DNA from: Oscillospiraceae bacterium
GTDB lineage: Bacteria; Bacillota; Clostridia; Oscillospirales; UBA929
NCBI GenBank assembly: GCA_009780275.1
Contig: WRAI01000020.1
Coordinates: forward strand, 1 to 44,597
Length of the DNA: 44,597 nucleotides
Direction of reading: 5' to 3'
Part shown: positions 31,925-40,452 of the stretch, piece by piece
Layout of the letters: each line of letters begins with the position of its first letter
Position numbering within the stretch: the stretch's first letter is position 1
The notes under the pieces: model-generated
The model's database searches: none
The model's input: only the letters and a program-made list of their open reading frames with translations
What the model was told of the DNA's origin: nothing
Translations under genes and position numbers: made by a program

Positions 31925-34525
31925 ATGGCAAAAAAAGAATCACGAAAAGACGTCTTGGGCGCTTTTAAGAAAACATTGGCGTGGGTCGGGCGCATTGTCG
32001 GCTCACTGCTGTTGATTATACTCACCACCAGCGCGATTTTGGCAGTGATCGGTGCTGTCTATATTGACCGGCATCTCGGCGAACAAGTGCTGGGTTTTAA
32101 TTTGCGCGAATATCAGCTCGATATGTCCAGCACCATCTATCACCGTGATGCCAGTGGACAATGGGTAGAACTAGAGCAACTTGCCGGCATTGAGCACCGT
32201 GTTTGGGCGCGGTATGAAGAGTTTCCCCGGCATCTCGTACAGGCCGCGATTGCTATTGAAGATCAGCGTTTCCTTGAACATAACGGCGTAGACTGGCGGC
32301 GCACAGTCGGCGGCTTTTTAACCATGATGACGGGCGGTTCGCAATTCGGCGGCTCGACCATTACGCAGCAGGTCATCAAAAATCTGACTGAAAACGACGA
32401 AGTGACCGTCACGCGCAAACTCAATGAAATTATGTTGGCAATTGAAGTTGAACGCAGCCATTCCAAGGCTGACATCATGGAGTTGTATCTCAACACCATT
32501 TATCTCAGCCAGGGCAATTACGGCATCCGTACGGCAGCGTATTTCTACTTTGGTATTGAGGATTTGCAGGAATTGACCATTGCACAATCGGCAGCTCTCG
32601 TCGGCATTACCAATATGCCTGCGTTTTTCTGTCCTATTCGCAACCCCGAGAATAACCGCGCACGGCAGGAAACCATCCTGTATACTATGCGTAACCAAGG
32701 CTTTATCACACAGCAAGAATACGAAGAAGCTTGGGACGAAGAGTTAGAATTTCAAACCAATCGCGGGCTGCGGGCCGGCGGCGGTGAACGGCCTGTTCAC
32801 GCCACTTATGTTGACCAAGTCATTGTTGATGTCAGCCGCGCTTTGGCAGAAGAACGCGGTATTCCCATCAATGAGGCGCGGCAGCTGATTTTTACAGCCG
32901 GATTTAATATTCATATCAGCATGGATATGGATGTACAGCGTACGTTGGAAGAAATCTTCCAAGACGACGCCAGCTTCCCAAACGTGCGTAGTTTGGACAT
33001 TCCGCAAGCTGCCATGACGATTATCGAGCCAGGCACCGGGCGTATTCTCGGCATGGCGGGCGGGCGCGGCGAACGCGAAGGGCGTATGATTTTGAACCGT
33101 GCTGTATCCCGGCGGTCGCCGGGCTCGGCCATTAAACCGATGTCGATATTCGCACCGGCGTTGGAATTCCATGGCATGAATCCCTACTCTCCCATGCTCG
33201 ATGCTCCCTTGCGACTCAACGCACGCGGACAAATGTGGCCACAAAACTCGACATCGCTGCCCGGTCGCCGCGGACAAATGCTCGGCAACATGACAATGAC
33301 CGATGCTTTTGCTTTTTCAATCAATACGCCGACGGTGCGAACTTTACATGATATTATCGGCTTGAACGAAGCCTTTGAATTTATGACATCAGACACTGCC
33401 GGTTTGGGCTTCAATCTCGTTTCGGAAGATGGCGGTTTTACCGATATCGGATACAGCCCGTTGGCGTTGGGCGGCTTTACGCGCGGCGTGACAACGGTTG
33501 AAATGGCGGCATCGGCGGCTACGTTTGTCAACCGCGGCATCTTCAACGAACCGCGTACCTTTGAGTATGTCGTAAACAGCCGCGGCGAAATCATCCTTGA
33601 CAATCGTGCCAATGTCGGCCGTGCGGTAGTTTCTGAGTCTACGGCATGGTATATCAATTATATGATGGTCGACGCGGTGCGGCGCGGCACAGCACCGGCT
33701 GCACGAAACGGCGCAGGGGGCGAAAACCTTGCCAACATCCCTGTCGGCGGTAAAACGGGTACAACTGATAACAATTTCGACCGTTATTTTGTCGGATACA
33801 CACCCTATTTTGTCGGCGCAGTGTGGTTCGGCTTCGATGAGCCGCAGGAAATCCGGCTTGATTTTACACACAATCCCAGCGTCCACCTCTGGCGTAATGT
33901 TATGGGGCGGTTGCACGCGGGGCGGTCACGCAGTTTTGGCAATTTGGTCTCAGAAACGCAAGAGTTTTTTGAACTGCCGACAGAGCAGGTTGCCATCTGT
34001 TTAGATTCGGGCAAGCTTGCCGGTGCCGCTTGTCGTGAAGACCCGCGCGGTGGTCGTGTACAAACCGTCACACTGGTGGCAAGCGCCGTGCCGGAAGACA
34101 CTTGTGAGGTGCATCAATCTATACACGTTTGCCGACAAACAGGCAATCGCGCTACGGCCTCTTGCAGCAGCACGCGACGAATCGGCGTACTGGCATTAAG
34201 CCGGCAATTCCCCATGCGAAACGTAAATTTGGTTGATGAGGCATTTGTGCTGCATTCAGCACGGGAAGCGTTGCGACCCGGTTACCATTATGCTAATGGG
34301 CGCGGGGCATTCAACAACCAGTGTCCAGGTTGCAGAGCCGCGCCGCCGCCTGCGCCTGACCCCACACCCACCCCTGATGCGCCGGCAGCGACACCAACGC
34401 CGCCCGCTGCACCATCACCAACGCCACCGCCTGCCGCACCGTCACCAACACCGCCGCCCGAACCACCGTCTCCGACACCGCCGCCCGAACCTTCACCACC
34501 TCCTCCGCCGGATGACGATGAATAA
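31925..34525 (+). CDS. Class A penicillin-binding protein (PBP1A family)
   Basis: A bifunctional peptidoglycan synthase of 866 residues: one N-terminal membrane anchor (LLLIILTTSAILAVIGAVY), a GT51 glycosyltransferase domain with IEDQRFLEHNGVDWRR and GGSTITQQVIKN, and a transpeptidase domain with SPGSAIKPM (Ser about 401), SIN (about 465) and GGKTGTTD (Lys about 610). After about residue 805 comes a tail of P-T-P-x-P-P-A-A-P-S repeats ending in Asp/Glu, probably disordered and outside the membrane. A Cys-bearing segment (CLDSGKLAGAACRED and others, about 695-800) precedes the tail, as in other clostridial PBPs. Monocistronic, with its own promoter and terminator. Confidence 0.95.
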   Translation: MAKKESRKDVLGAFKKTLAWVGRIVGSLLLIILTTSAILAVIGAVYIDRHLGEQVLGFNLREYQLDMSSTIYHRDASGQWVELEQLAGIEHRVWARYEEFPRHLVQAAIAIEDQRFLEHNGVDWRRTVGGFLTMMTGGSQFGGSTITQQVIKNLTENDEVTVTRKLNEIMLAIEVERSHSKADIMELYLNTIYLSQGNYGIRTAAYFYFGIEDLQELTIAQSAALVGITNMPAFFCPIRNPENNRARQETILYTMRNQGFITQQEYEEAWDEELEFQTNRGLRAGGGERPVHATYVDQVIVDVSRALAEERGIPINEARQLIFTAGFNIHISMDMDVQRTLEEIFQDDASFPNVRSLDIPQAAMTIIEPGTGRILGMAGGRGEREGRMILNRAVSRRSPGSAIKPMSIFAPALEFHGMNPYSPMLDAPLRLNARGQMWPQNSTSLPGRRGQMLGNMTMTDAFAFSINTPTVRTLHDIIGLNEAFEFMTSDTAGLGFNLVSEDGGFTDIGYSPLALGGFTRGVTTVEMAASAATFVNRGIFNEPRTFEYVVNSRGEIILDNRANVGRAVVSESTAWYINYMMVDAVRRGTAPAARNGAGGENLANIPVGGKTGTTDNNFDRYFVGYTPYFVGAVWFGFDEPQEIRLDFTHNPSVHLWRNVMGRLHAGRSRSFGNLVSETQEFFELPTEQVAICLDSGKLAGAACREDPRGGRVQTVTLVASAVPEDTCEVHQSIHVCRQTGNRATASCSSTRRIGVLALSRQFPMRNVNLVDEAFVLHSAREALRPGYHYANGRGAFNNQCPGCRAAPPPAPDPTPTPDAPAATPTPPAAPSPTPPPAAPSPTPPPEPPSPTPPPEPSPPPPPDDDE

Positions 34526-34527
34526 AT

Positions 34528-34553
34528 AAAGCCCCGCCGATTGGCGGGGCTTT
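34528..34553. terminator. Terminator between converging genes
   Basis: AAAGCCCCGCC-GATT-GGCGGGGCTTT, followed by a short T/A run. It follows the PBP stop and may also end the minus-strand lipoprotein transcript. Confidence 0.88.
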
Positions 34554-34588
34554 ATATTGTGAGTATGGCGCTGTTCTCTTTTGCCTGC

Positions 34589-35818
34589 TTAATTTCTTTC
34601 AAACCACGCAACACCAATTGTGTCTTGCTCTGTTCTGTTGCCGGTGCGTACCAGCAATTCCTCGGCCAGCGGCTGTCCATTGATCGATATCGTCCACCGA
34701 GCCGCATTATCTACATAAAACGTCATACCGCGCAGCGAATCAATGGCCGGGTTCGAGTCCAATCCAAGTTGCGGGTCATCAATGGCCGTTATATCAATAT
34801 TTCGCCCTGATGCCTCATACGCCAGATGGTCACGCACACGCAGATATTCTAAAAGCCGAGATGTGCGTGTCACCAAAATGTCGCCGCGTTCATATCGCTC
34901 GGCCAGACGTTGTAAGCCTTCCACGGCAGAACTGATAAAGGGGAAGTAATAGTTTGCGCCGCCGAAGTGTTGTGATACAACGACAGGTAACCTGTTTTCC
35001 ACCAGCAAGTCAAGATTTGCATCAGATAACTGTTCATGCAAACCATATATGCTCCACCCCGGCGTATAACGGTGAAATCCCCATAACGTCTGCCCGTCAT
35101 GCAGCGTTGTCGGATACAGGATGTCGTGCCGGCCAAAGCTGGTGTCATTATGCGAACCCCAAATAAATTTTATTCCGAGCGGGATGGTAATATCGGTGTG
35201 AAATGCATCGGTCCCCGGACGATCACCCGAGCGATATGACTCGACTCCGCGAGTTTCAATATTTTGTGTATTTGCCGCGTTGCCATGGTTGATCCAAACC
35301 GTTGGATAAATGCCGTGTTCACGCAATGCCGCTACGCCCCGCTCGGCCATTTCACGGCTGAATAAATGCTCACTTTCATCCACACGAGTAAAGTCTCCCC
35401 AGGTATGAATACTGTCAATCCAACCCTTCTCCCAGTAATGCACAATCATCTCGGCATCCTTGACAACATCGGACGTGCCCACAAACCATGACATTACGGC
35501 TTCCGATCCGTTTCCATGCCGATCGGCTACCAAAGGGAGATCGCTTGCCATATACATCCAAAAAGAATCGGCAATATCCAACCCCAGACCCAAACCCATA
35601 TCGGTCATCTCGCGGGTATTCAGAAATTGATGGTAGGCAGTGAATTGTTCCGGCGTTGCAGCATCGATGTCAGAGCTGATGGCCAACATCGCCCGATACG
35701 AGTAGGGGAAATCACGCAGCTCTGCCACATCGCTACCCGCTTCATCCCCTGCGGCACAACCTGTCAAGCTGACAACCAAGCAAATCGAGAGTAGCAAAAC
35801 AATACGTTTCATGCCCAA
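34589..35818 (-). CDS. Lipoprotein, possibly polysaccharide deacetylase-like
   Basis: A 409-residue exported lipoprotein: MKRIVLLLSICLVVSLTGC has a lipobox (LTGC). The body starts YSYRAMLAISSDIDAATPEQ, reminiscent of the Asp-Asp motif of NodB-type deacetylases, and later shows SIHTWGDFTR, YPTVWINHGN and VVVSQHF, with histidines that could bind metal. The C-terminal 80 residues look like a beta domain. The identification is tentative; a glycoside-active enzyme of another type is possible. The TTG at 35818 has GGGAG 6 bases upstream; an ATG at 35812 is an alternative. The start overlaps the upstream epimerase gene. Confidence 0.55.
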   Translation of the reverse strand: MGMKRIVLLLSICLVVSLTGCAAGDEAGSDVAELRDFPYSYRAMLAISSDIDAATPEQFTAYHQFLNTREMTDMGLGLGLDIADSFWMYMASDLPLVADRHGNGSEAVMSWFVGTSDVVKDAEMIVHYWEKGWIDSIHTWGDFTRVDESEHLFSREMAERGVAALREHGIYPTVWINHGNAANTQNIETRGVESYRSGDRPGTDAFHTDITIPLGIKFIWGSHNDTSFGRHDILYPTTLHDGQTLWGFHRYTPGWSIYGLHEQLSDANLDLLVENRLPVVVSQHFGGANYYFPFISSAVEGLQRLAERYERGDILVTRTSRLLEYLRVRDHLAYEASGRNIDITAIDDPQLGLDSNPAIDSLRGMTFYVDNAARWTISINGQPLAEELLVRTGNRTEQDTIGVAWFERN

Positions 35819-36771
35819 GTCACACTCCCTTTATCCTCAAACATGATCGTCTCTTTCAAGAAAGCAATGGCCTTTTCCAGCCCTTCGCGCGGACTCATTA
35901 AGCTGTCCTCATGCTCAATGCTAATGGCGCCGTCGTAACCGCACAAGCGCAATGTCGAGAATAAGTCTTTCCACATTTCAGTGCTTTGCCCGTACCCAAC
36001 GGTGCGGAACAGCCACGAGCGATTGGCCTCATCGCCGTAATGACGGATATCAAGCACGCCGTTGACAGCGGCATTGTGCGTAATTTTTGTGTCCTTGGCG
36101 TGAAAATGGTAAATCGCGCCTTCCAACGCCCGCGCACACGCCGATGGGTCCATGCCCTGCCAGATCATGTGCGACGGGTCAAAGTTCGCACCGATTGCAG
36201 TTCCGCCGACAGCCTCCCGCAAACGCAGCAGCGTTGCGGGACTGTATACGCAAAATCCGCCGTGCGGTTCAAGCGCAATCTTCGTTACGCCGTGGTCGGC
36301 ACAGAATTTCGCCATCTTTTGCCAGTACGGTACGAGGATTTCCCACTGATAATTCAGTGCCTCCATATACTCGCCCGGCCACGACACAACAGGCCAGTTC
36401 GGCGTTGTGTCACCCGGCGCACCGCCGGGAATGCCGGAAAAACCGATGACGGTATCAACGCCCAGCATTTCCGCCGCCAACACAGCTTTTTCAAATTGAT
36501 TGTGATAATGCTCCGCTTGTTCTTTCACCGGATGTACAGGGTTACCGTGGCAGCTAATCGCCGACACTTCCAGCTCATTGCGCGCTAGAATGTCTCTGAA
36601 TTGCTGCCGATAATTTGCATCGGACAGAAATTTTTCCGTCTGCAAGTGGTCATCGTTGGGGTAGCCGCCCGCACCAATTTCCACGCACTGCACACCTTGG
36701 CCGTGCAAGTAAGCCGCCGCTTGCTCAAACGGCATATGGTATAAACAAACTGTAAACACGCCTAGTTTCAT
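35809..36771 (-). CDS. Sugar phosphate isomerase/epimerase (TIM barrel)
   Basis: A 320-residue AP-endonuclease-2-type barrel. Seen: VQCVEIGAGGYPND, AISCHGNPVHP, DTVIGFSGIPGG, KIALEPHGGFCVYS, IGANFDPSHMIWQGMD, IYHFHAKDTKI and GAISIEHEDS, with the His, Glu and Asp positions of a metal site. Proteins like this commonly sit beside Gfo/Idh/MocA oxidoreductases in pathways for inositol-like or keto sugars. Here it lies 12 bases after such a gene and overlaps the lipoprotein gene, so the three form an operon. The exact sugar is unknown. Confidence 0.88.
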   Translation of the reverse strand: MKLGVFTVCLYHMPFEQAAAYLHGQGVQCVEIGAGGYPNDDHLQTEKFLSDANYRQQFRDILARNELEVSAISCHGNPVHPVKEQAEHYHNQFEKAVLAAEMLGVDTVIGFSGIPGGAPGDTTPNWPVVSWPGEYMEALNYQWEILVPYWQKMAKFCADHGVTKIALEPHGGFCVYSPATLLRLREAVGGTAIGANFDPSHMIWQGMDPSACARALEGAIYHFHAKDTKITHNAAVNGVLDIRHYGDEANRSWLFRTVGYGQSTEMWKDLFSTLRLCGYDGAISIEHEDSLMSPREGLEKAIAFLKETIMFEDKGSVTWA

Positions 36772-36783
36772 TTTCTAATCCTC

Positions 36784-37866
36784 CTACGCAAAAAACACCG
36801 GCTGGCCCGACTCTGCCGACGCATAAATCGCCTCTAAAATCTCGGTTACAACCAACGCCTCTTCGGGTTTGACAAACAAGTCTTTGCCTTCGCGTACCGA
36901 CTGAATCCAGTGATAGGCTTCCAGTTCATTCGGGCAACTGCTTGCGCCCTCGTAAAAGTCCACGCCGCCGCTTGCTAAATCGGGGCGCGTAATAATCTGC
37001 TTACCCAAATCGACACTATTAATACGCAGTCCGTCACGCATATCGGCACCTGCTTCGGTGCCACACAGCGTGGTAATCGCCTCGCCCTGTTCCAGCGTAT
37101 TCAACGCCCAGCTTGACTCGACAATTACCGTCGCACCATTCTTCATCACAACAAAGCCAAACGCCGAGTCTTCGACTGTAAACTCATCGGGGTTCCAGTC
37201 GCCAAACGGGTTGCCGGTATCTTTGCACTTGTCGCGGAACTTTTTATAGCTCGTACCGACAGCATATGCCGGCTCATAATTGTCCATCATCCATAACGTC
37301 AAGTCCAGCGCATGCGTTCCGATGTCAATCAACGGTCCGCCGCCCTGCTCCTCTTCGTTGAGAAACACACCCCATGTCGGAATGCCGCGCCGCCGTAAGG
37401 CAATTGCCTTGGCGAAGTAAATTTCGCCCAAATCGCCGCGCTTGCAAACCTTGTTCATGTACAAGCTGTCAGGCCGATAACGGTTTTGGTAGCCAATTGA
37501 CAGCAATTTCCCTGTTTTCTTGGATGTTTCAAGCATTTTTCGCGCGTCTTCCGCCGTTTTCGCCATCGGTTTTTCGCACATAACGTGTGCGCCGGCTTCC
37601 AGTGCAGCACAGGTAATTTCGCAATGCGACTTATTGGGCGTACAAACGTGTACGACATCCGGCTTAACTTCGGCAAGCATTTGCTTGTAATCGGTGTACG
37701 CCTTGGCGTCCTTTGAACCGAATGCGGCCTTTGCTTCTTCGGCGCGAGCCGAAATAATGTCGCAAAATCCGACCATTTCGACCATGTTGAGTTTGTGAAG
37801 TGACGGCATATGCTTGCCGTTGGCAATGCCGCCGCATCCGATAATAGCTACGCGTGTTTTGTTCAT
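36784..37866 (-). CDS. Gfo/Idh/MocA-family oxidoreductase
   Basis: A 360-residue NAD(P)-dependent sugar or cyclitol dehydrogenase. The N-terminal Rossmann domain begins VAIIGCGGIANGKHMP and continues with VHVCTPNKSHCEIT and the family signature CEKPMAKTAEDA, with the catalytic Lys. The C-terminal alpha/beta domain carries GPLIDIGTHALDLTLWMM, with the second catalytic His. ATG 37866 has GGAGG 8 bases upstream. It is the promoter-proximal gene of the three-gene sugar cluster on this strand. Confidence 0.93.
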   Translation of the reverse strand: MNKTRVAIIGCGGIANGKHMPSLHKLNMVEMVGFCDIISARAEEAKAAFGSKDAKAYTDYKQMLAEVKPDVVHVCTPNKSHCEITCAALEAGAHVMCEKPMAKTAEDARKMLETSKKTGKLLSIGYQNRYRPDSLYMNKVCKRGDLGEIYFAKAIALRRRGIPTWGVFLNEEEQGGGPLIDIGTHALDLTLWMMDNYEPAYAVGTSYKKFRDKCKDTGNPFGDWNPDEFTVEDSAFGFVVMKNGATVIVESSWALNTLEQGEAITTLCGTEAGADMRDGLRINSVDLGKQIITRPDLASGGVDFYEGASSCPNELEAYHWIQSVREGKDLFVKPEEALVVTEILEAIYASAESGQPVFFA

Positions 37867-37941
37867 GGGTTTGTCCTCCAATATTTTTTTTAGTTTGTTT
37901 ATGTATGTTGCCGTAGAGCGCTTGTTTTCAAAACCCTATGT

Positions 37942-38415
37942 TTACCATTCTCCGTTTAAGTATTTTTCTATATCGTCTGCCGGTATTTCACAGCGTGCAG
38001 CAACTTCATTGACTGACATGCCGCTCGACATAAAACGTTGGATAACTTGAAGGAATTTTTCTCCAACTTCGAGAATATGTCCATCCAAATCATAAATATG
38101 AACAACTCTTTGCCCCCAAGGCTGTTCAACCATTCCACCTTTAACAAACTCAACATTTGGATAGTTTTCAACCTTTGTAACAAACGCATTAAAATCATCT
38201 GCTTCAAAGACTAATTCCATATTATGGGAGCGGGGCATAACACTTTCTTTTGGTACACCAATGATTTCATTAAAATCTTGTTGTAAAGCAATTCCACCCT
38301 TAAAACTAACATTGACACCCCAATCAGTATCAATTTCCAATCCCATTAAATCTTGATAGAACTTTTTTGATGCCTCAATATCTTTCACAGCCAAGCATAA
38401 AGCTTCATATTTCAT
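37942..38415 (-). CDS. VOC (glyoxalase-like) protein with C-terminal helical extension
   Basis: A 157-residue protein. Residues 1-115 form a VOC/glyoxalase/bleomycin-resistance-like domain (MKYEALCLAVKDIEASKKFY, MELVFEADD, VVHIYDLDGHILEVGE). The last 40 residues (QRFMSSGMSVNEVAARCEI, then PADDIEKYL) look like a helix-turn-helix and are unusual for the family. Substrate unknown; the extension could bind DNA or mediate dimerisation. The gene follows murI by 34 bases on the same strand. Confidence 0.8.
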   Translation of the reverse strand: MKYEALCLAVKDIEASKKFYQDLMGLEIDTDWGVNVSFKGGIALQQDFNEIIGVPKESVMPRSHNMELVFEADDFNAFVTKVENYPNVEFVKGGMVEQPWGQRVVHIYDLDGHILEVGEKFLQVIQRFMSSGMSVNEVAARCEIPADDIEKYLNGEW

Positions 38416-38449
38416 TCATTTCACCTCCTGCTTAACTTTGCACCAATCC

Positions 38450-39244
38450 TTACAATTGCACCGTCTCCGCCATAATATCCGCCCCTAGAAACAGCGATGC
38501 CAATGCCGCAAATCCCGGCGCACTATCACTGACAAAATAGCGGTCTTCACCACTTCTTCCTGCCAACGCATTCTGCCCGCGCAAAACATCTAACGTCGCC
38601 AACGCTGCCTCATGCCCCGCGTCAATCAATGTCACTTGCTTGCCCATCTCGGCAGCAATCAGGTCTGCCAGCAGCGGATAGTGCGTGCAGCCTAAAATCA
38701 GCGTATCGACGCCGCTGTCACGTAACGGCGCAAGGTATTCACGCGTCACTGTTTCAGCCACAATATCGCCGCGATGCACCCGCCCGTTTTCCACTAGCGG
38801 CACAAACAACGGACAAGCAACGCTCATCACGGTATACGATTGGTCAATGGCGTGCAAGGCGTTGAGGTAAGCGTCGCTATGAACCGTTGCCGCTGTGCCG
38901 ATGACACCAATTTTACCATTCATTGTCGCACGCGCTGCACGGTTGCAAGCTGCTGTTACCACGCCGATGCAATCTTGACTTTGCACACTGTCAAACTGCG
39001 GCAGTGCTACGGCGCTCGCCGTGCCGCACGCTACAATAACGGCCTTAGTATCAAAAGCTTGTAAGAAATCCAAAGCTTGCTGCGTATATGTAAGGATTGT
39101 CTCGGGCGCACGTCCGCCATAGGGCACACGACCCGTATCACCAAAATACACGACCCGCTCGTTTGGCGCAACGCGGTGCAAGGCTCGCACCGCCGTTAGT
39201 CCGCCCAAACCGGAATCAAATACGCCAATGGCTCGATTGTCCAT
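38450..39244 (-). CDS. murI: Glutamate racemase
   Basis: MurI makes D-glutamate for peptidoglycan. The 264-residue enzyme has FDSGLGGLTAVRAL, VVYFGDTGRVPYG, the first catalytic Cys in VIVACGTASAV (usually CNTAS; here CGTAS) and the second in LILGCTHYPLL. It has a strong promoter upstream and a conspicuous palindrome in its leader. Confidence 0.95.
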   Translation of the reverse strand: MDNRAIGVFDSGLGGLTAVRALHRVAPNERVVYFGDTGRVPYGGRAPETILTYTQQALDFLQAFDTKAVIVACGTASAVALPQFDSVQSQDCIGVVTAACNRAARATMNGKIGVIGTAATVHSDAYLNALHAIDQSYTVMSVACPLFVPLVENGRVHRGDIVAETVTREYLAPLRDSGVDTLILGCTHYPLLADLIAAEMGKQVTLIDAGHEAALATLDVLRGQNALAGRSGEDRYFVSDSAPGFAALASLFLGADIMAETVQL

Positions 39245-39264
39245 AATTCACTCTCCCAGCGAAA

Positions 39265-39287
39265 TGTTGAAAATGAATTTTTCAACA
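39265..39287 (-). promoter_or_regulatory. Palindrome in the murI leader
   Basis: TGTTGAAAA (39265-39273) faces TTTTCAACA (39279-39287) across 5 bases: a 9-bp perfect inverted repeat between the -10 box and the murI start. Either an operator or an RNA hairpin. Confidence 0.6.
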
Positions 39288-39301
39288 TGCCCGCTGTTGG
39301 T

Positions 39302-39330
39302 ATTATATAGAAGTATGCCGTATGTGTCAA
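39302..39330 (-). promoter_or_regulatory. Promoter of murI
   Basis: Minus strand: TTGACA (39325-39330), 17-bp spacer, TATAAT (39302-39307). Perfect consensus. Confidence 0.93.
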
Positions 39331-39397
39331 CACATTTATGGGTACATCTACTAAACCTATCTACAGACGCATAGTGCGTGTCACGGCACGCCAAAAC

Positions 39398-39463
39398 TTT
39401 ACATAGATTTTACGAGTTTTATATGTGCTCTTGCTTTACGCTTGTCAAAATTTACGCTACACT
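39398..39463 (+). promoter_or_regulatory. Pho-box-like repeats and promoter of pstS
   Basis: TTTACA (39398) and TTTACG (39409) are 11 bp apart, followed by TTATAT at 39419: the phasing known for PhoB/PhoP boxes. Further TTTACG copies lie at 39435 and 39451. A promoter with a weak -35 (TTTACG 39435-39440), 17-bp spacer and -10 TACACT (39458-39463) follows, as expected of an activator-dependent promoter. Confidence 0.6.
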
Positions 39464-39502
39464 GTGTTCGACAACATCAAACAAGAAAAGGAGAAAATCA
39501 AC

Positions 39503-40375
39503 ATGAAAAAAATCATCACTTTGGTTCTGGTACTCATGATGGCAACTACTTTGCTAGTGGGGTGCAACGGCAATAACGACAATAATCCTCCCACAGGAAA
39601 TGGCAACGGCGGCGCAAACAACTTCGACACCAACGCGCTCATCGATGTTATTACGCGCGAAGAAGGCAGCGGCACACGCGGCGCATTTGAAGATGTCTTT
39701 GATGTAGACATCAGCCAAGAAGCCGATGTTATCCCCTCAACCGGCGGCGTTCGTGCCGCTGTTTCCGGAAACGTCAACGCCATCGGTTACATCTCGCTCG
39801 GCGCGTTGACAGATGAAGTACACGCCGTTCCCATCGACGGCGTTACGCCCAGCGCAACCGCTGTCCGCGACGGCAGCTACCCGGTCTTCCGTCCTTTCAT
39901 TCTGGCTTACCAAGACGGCAGTTTGTCTGATTTAGCACAAGACTTCCTCAACTTTATCATGTCGGCCGAGGGCCAAGCCATCATTGAAGGTGAAGGCTAT
40001 ATTGCTGTTGATTACAACGCACCCGCCTTTGAAAGCAACGGCGCAAGCGGCTCGATTACCGTAGAAGGCTCGACTTCGGTTGCCCCTGTTATGCACGAGT
40101 TGCGCCAAGCCTATCTCGCCATCAACAGCAGCGCAAACATCGATGTACAAGAGGGCGGCTCAGGCGCCGGAATCACGGGTGCGATTGACGGCACCATCGA
40201 CCTCGGCATGTCCAGCCGCGACCTGCGCGACGATGAAATTGTTAACTATACCACCATCGCCCTTGACGGCGTCGTTATTGTTGTAAATCCAACTAACCCC
40301 ATTACAGGTCTGACTATGGAGCAAGTTTACCAAATCTACGCCCACGCGCAAACGCGTTGGAGCGCAGTATTCTAA
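39503..40375 (+). CDS. pstS: Phosphate-binding lipoprotein PstS, circularly permuted
   Basis: PstS captures phosphate outside the membrane for PstCAB. The 290-residue product has a lipoprotein signal (LLVGC, Cys21) and an Asn/Gly linker (22-45). Blocks then appear in an unusual order. Residues 47-170, starting ITREEGSGTRGAFED and including NAIGYISLG, YPVFRPF and SAEGQAI, correspond to the second half of normal PstS. Residues 183-290, with GSITVEGSTSVAPVM, GGSGAGI, DLGMSSR and GLTMEQVYQIY and ending TRWSAVF, correspond to the first half. The break falls in the loop after the NW-S-x-V segment. All usual phosphate-contact motifs are kept, so the protein may work. AAAGGAGA precedes ATG 39503. First gene of the pst operon. 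Confidence 0.9.
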   Translation: MKKIITLVLVLMMATTLLVGCNGNNDNNPPTGNGNGGANNFDTNALIDVITREEGSGTRGAFEDVFDVDISQEADVIPSTGGVRAAVSGNVNAIGYISLGALTDEVHAVPIDGVTPSATAVRDGSYPVFRPFILAYQDGSLSDLAQDFLNFIMSAEGQAIIEGEGYIAVDYNAPAFESNGASGSITVEGSTSVAPVMHELRQAYLAINSSANIDVQEGGSGAGITGAIDGTIDLGMSSRDLRDDEIVNYTTIALDGVVIVVNPTNPITGLTMEQVYQIYAHAQTRWSAVF

Positions 40376-40395
40376 CCGATCTCTCCTCCAATGGG

Positions 40396-40425
40396 CGAAG
40401 GGTGCGGTTCACCGCATCCTTCCGC
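40396..40425 (+). promoter_or_regulatory. Intercistronic hairpin between pstS and pstC
   Basis: AAGGGTGCGGT pairs with ACCGCATCCTT around a TC turn, with an outer GCG/CGC. No T-run follows. Probably stabilises or partly separates the pstS message, so PstS can be made in excess over the transporter. Confidence 0.6.
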
Positions 40426-40452
40426 CTGTATATTCATCCATGAGGTGTACTT

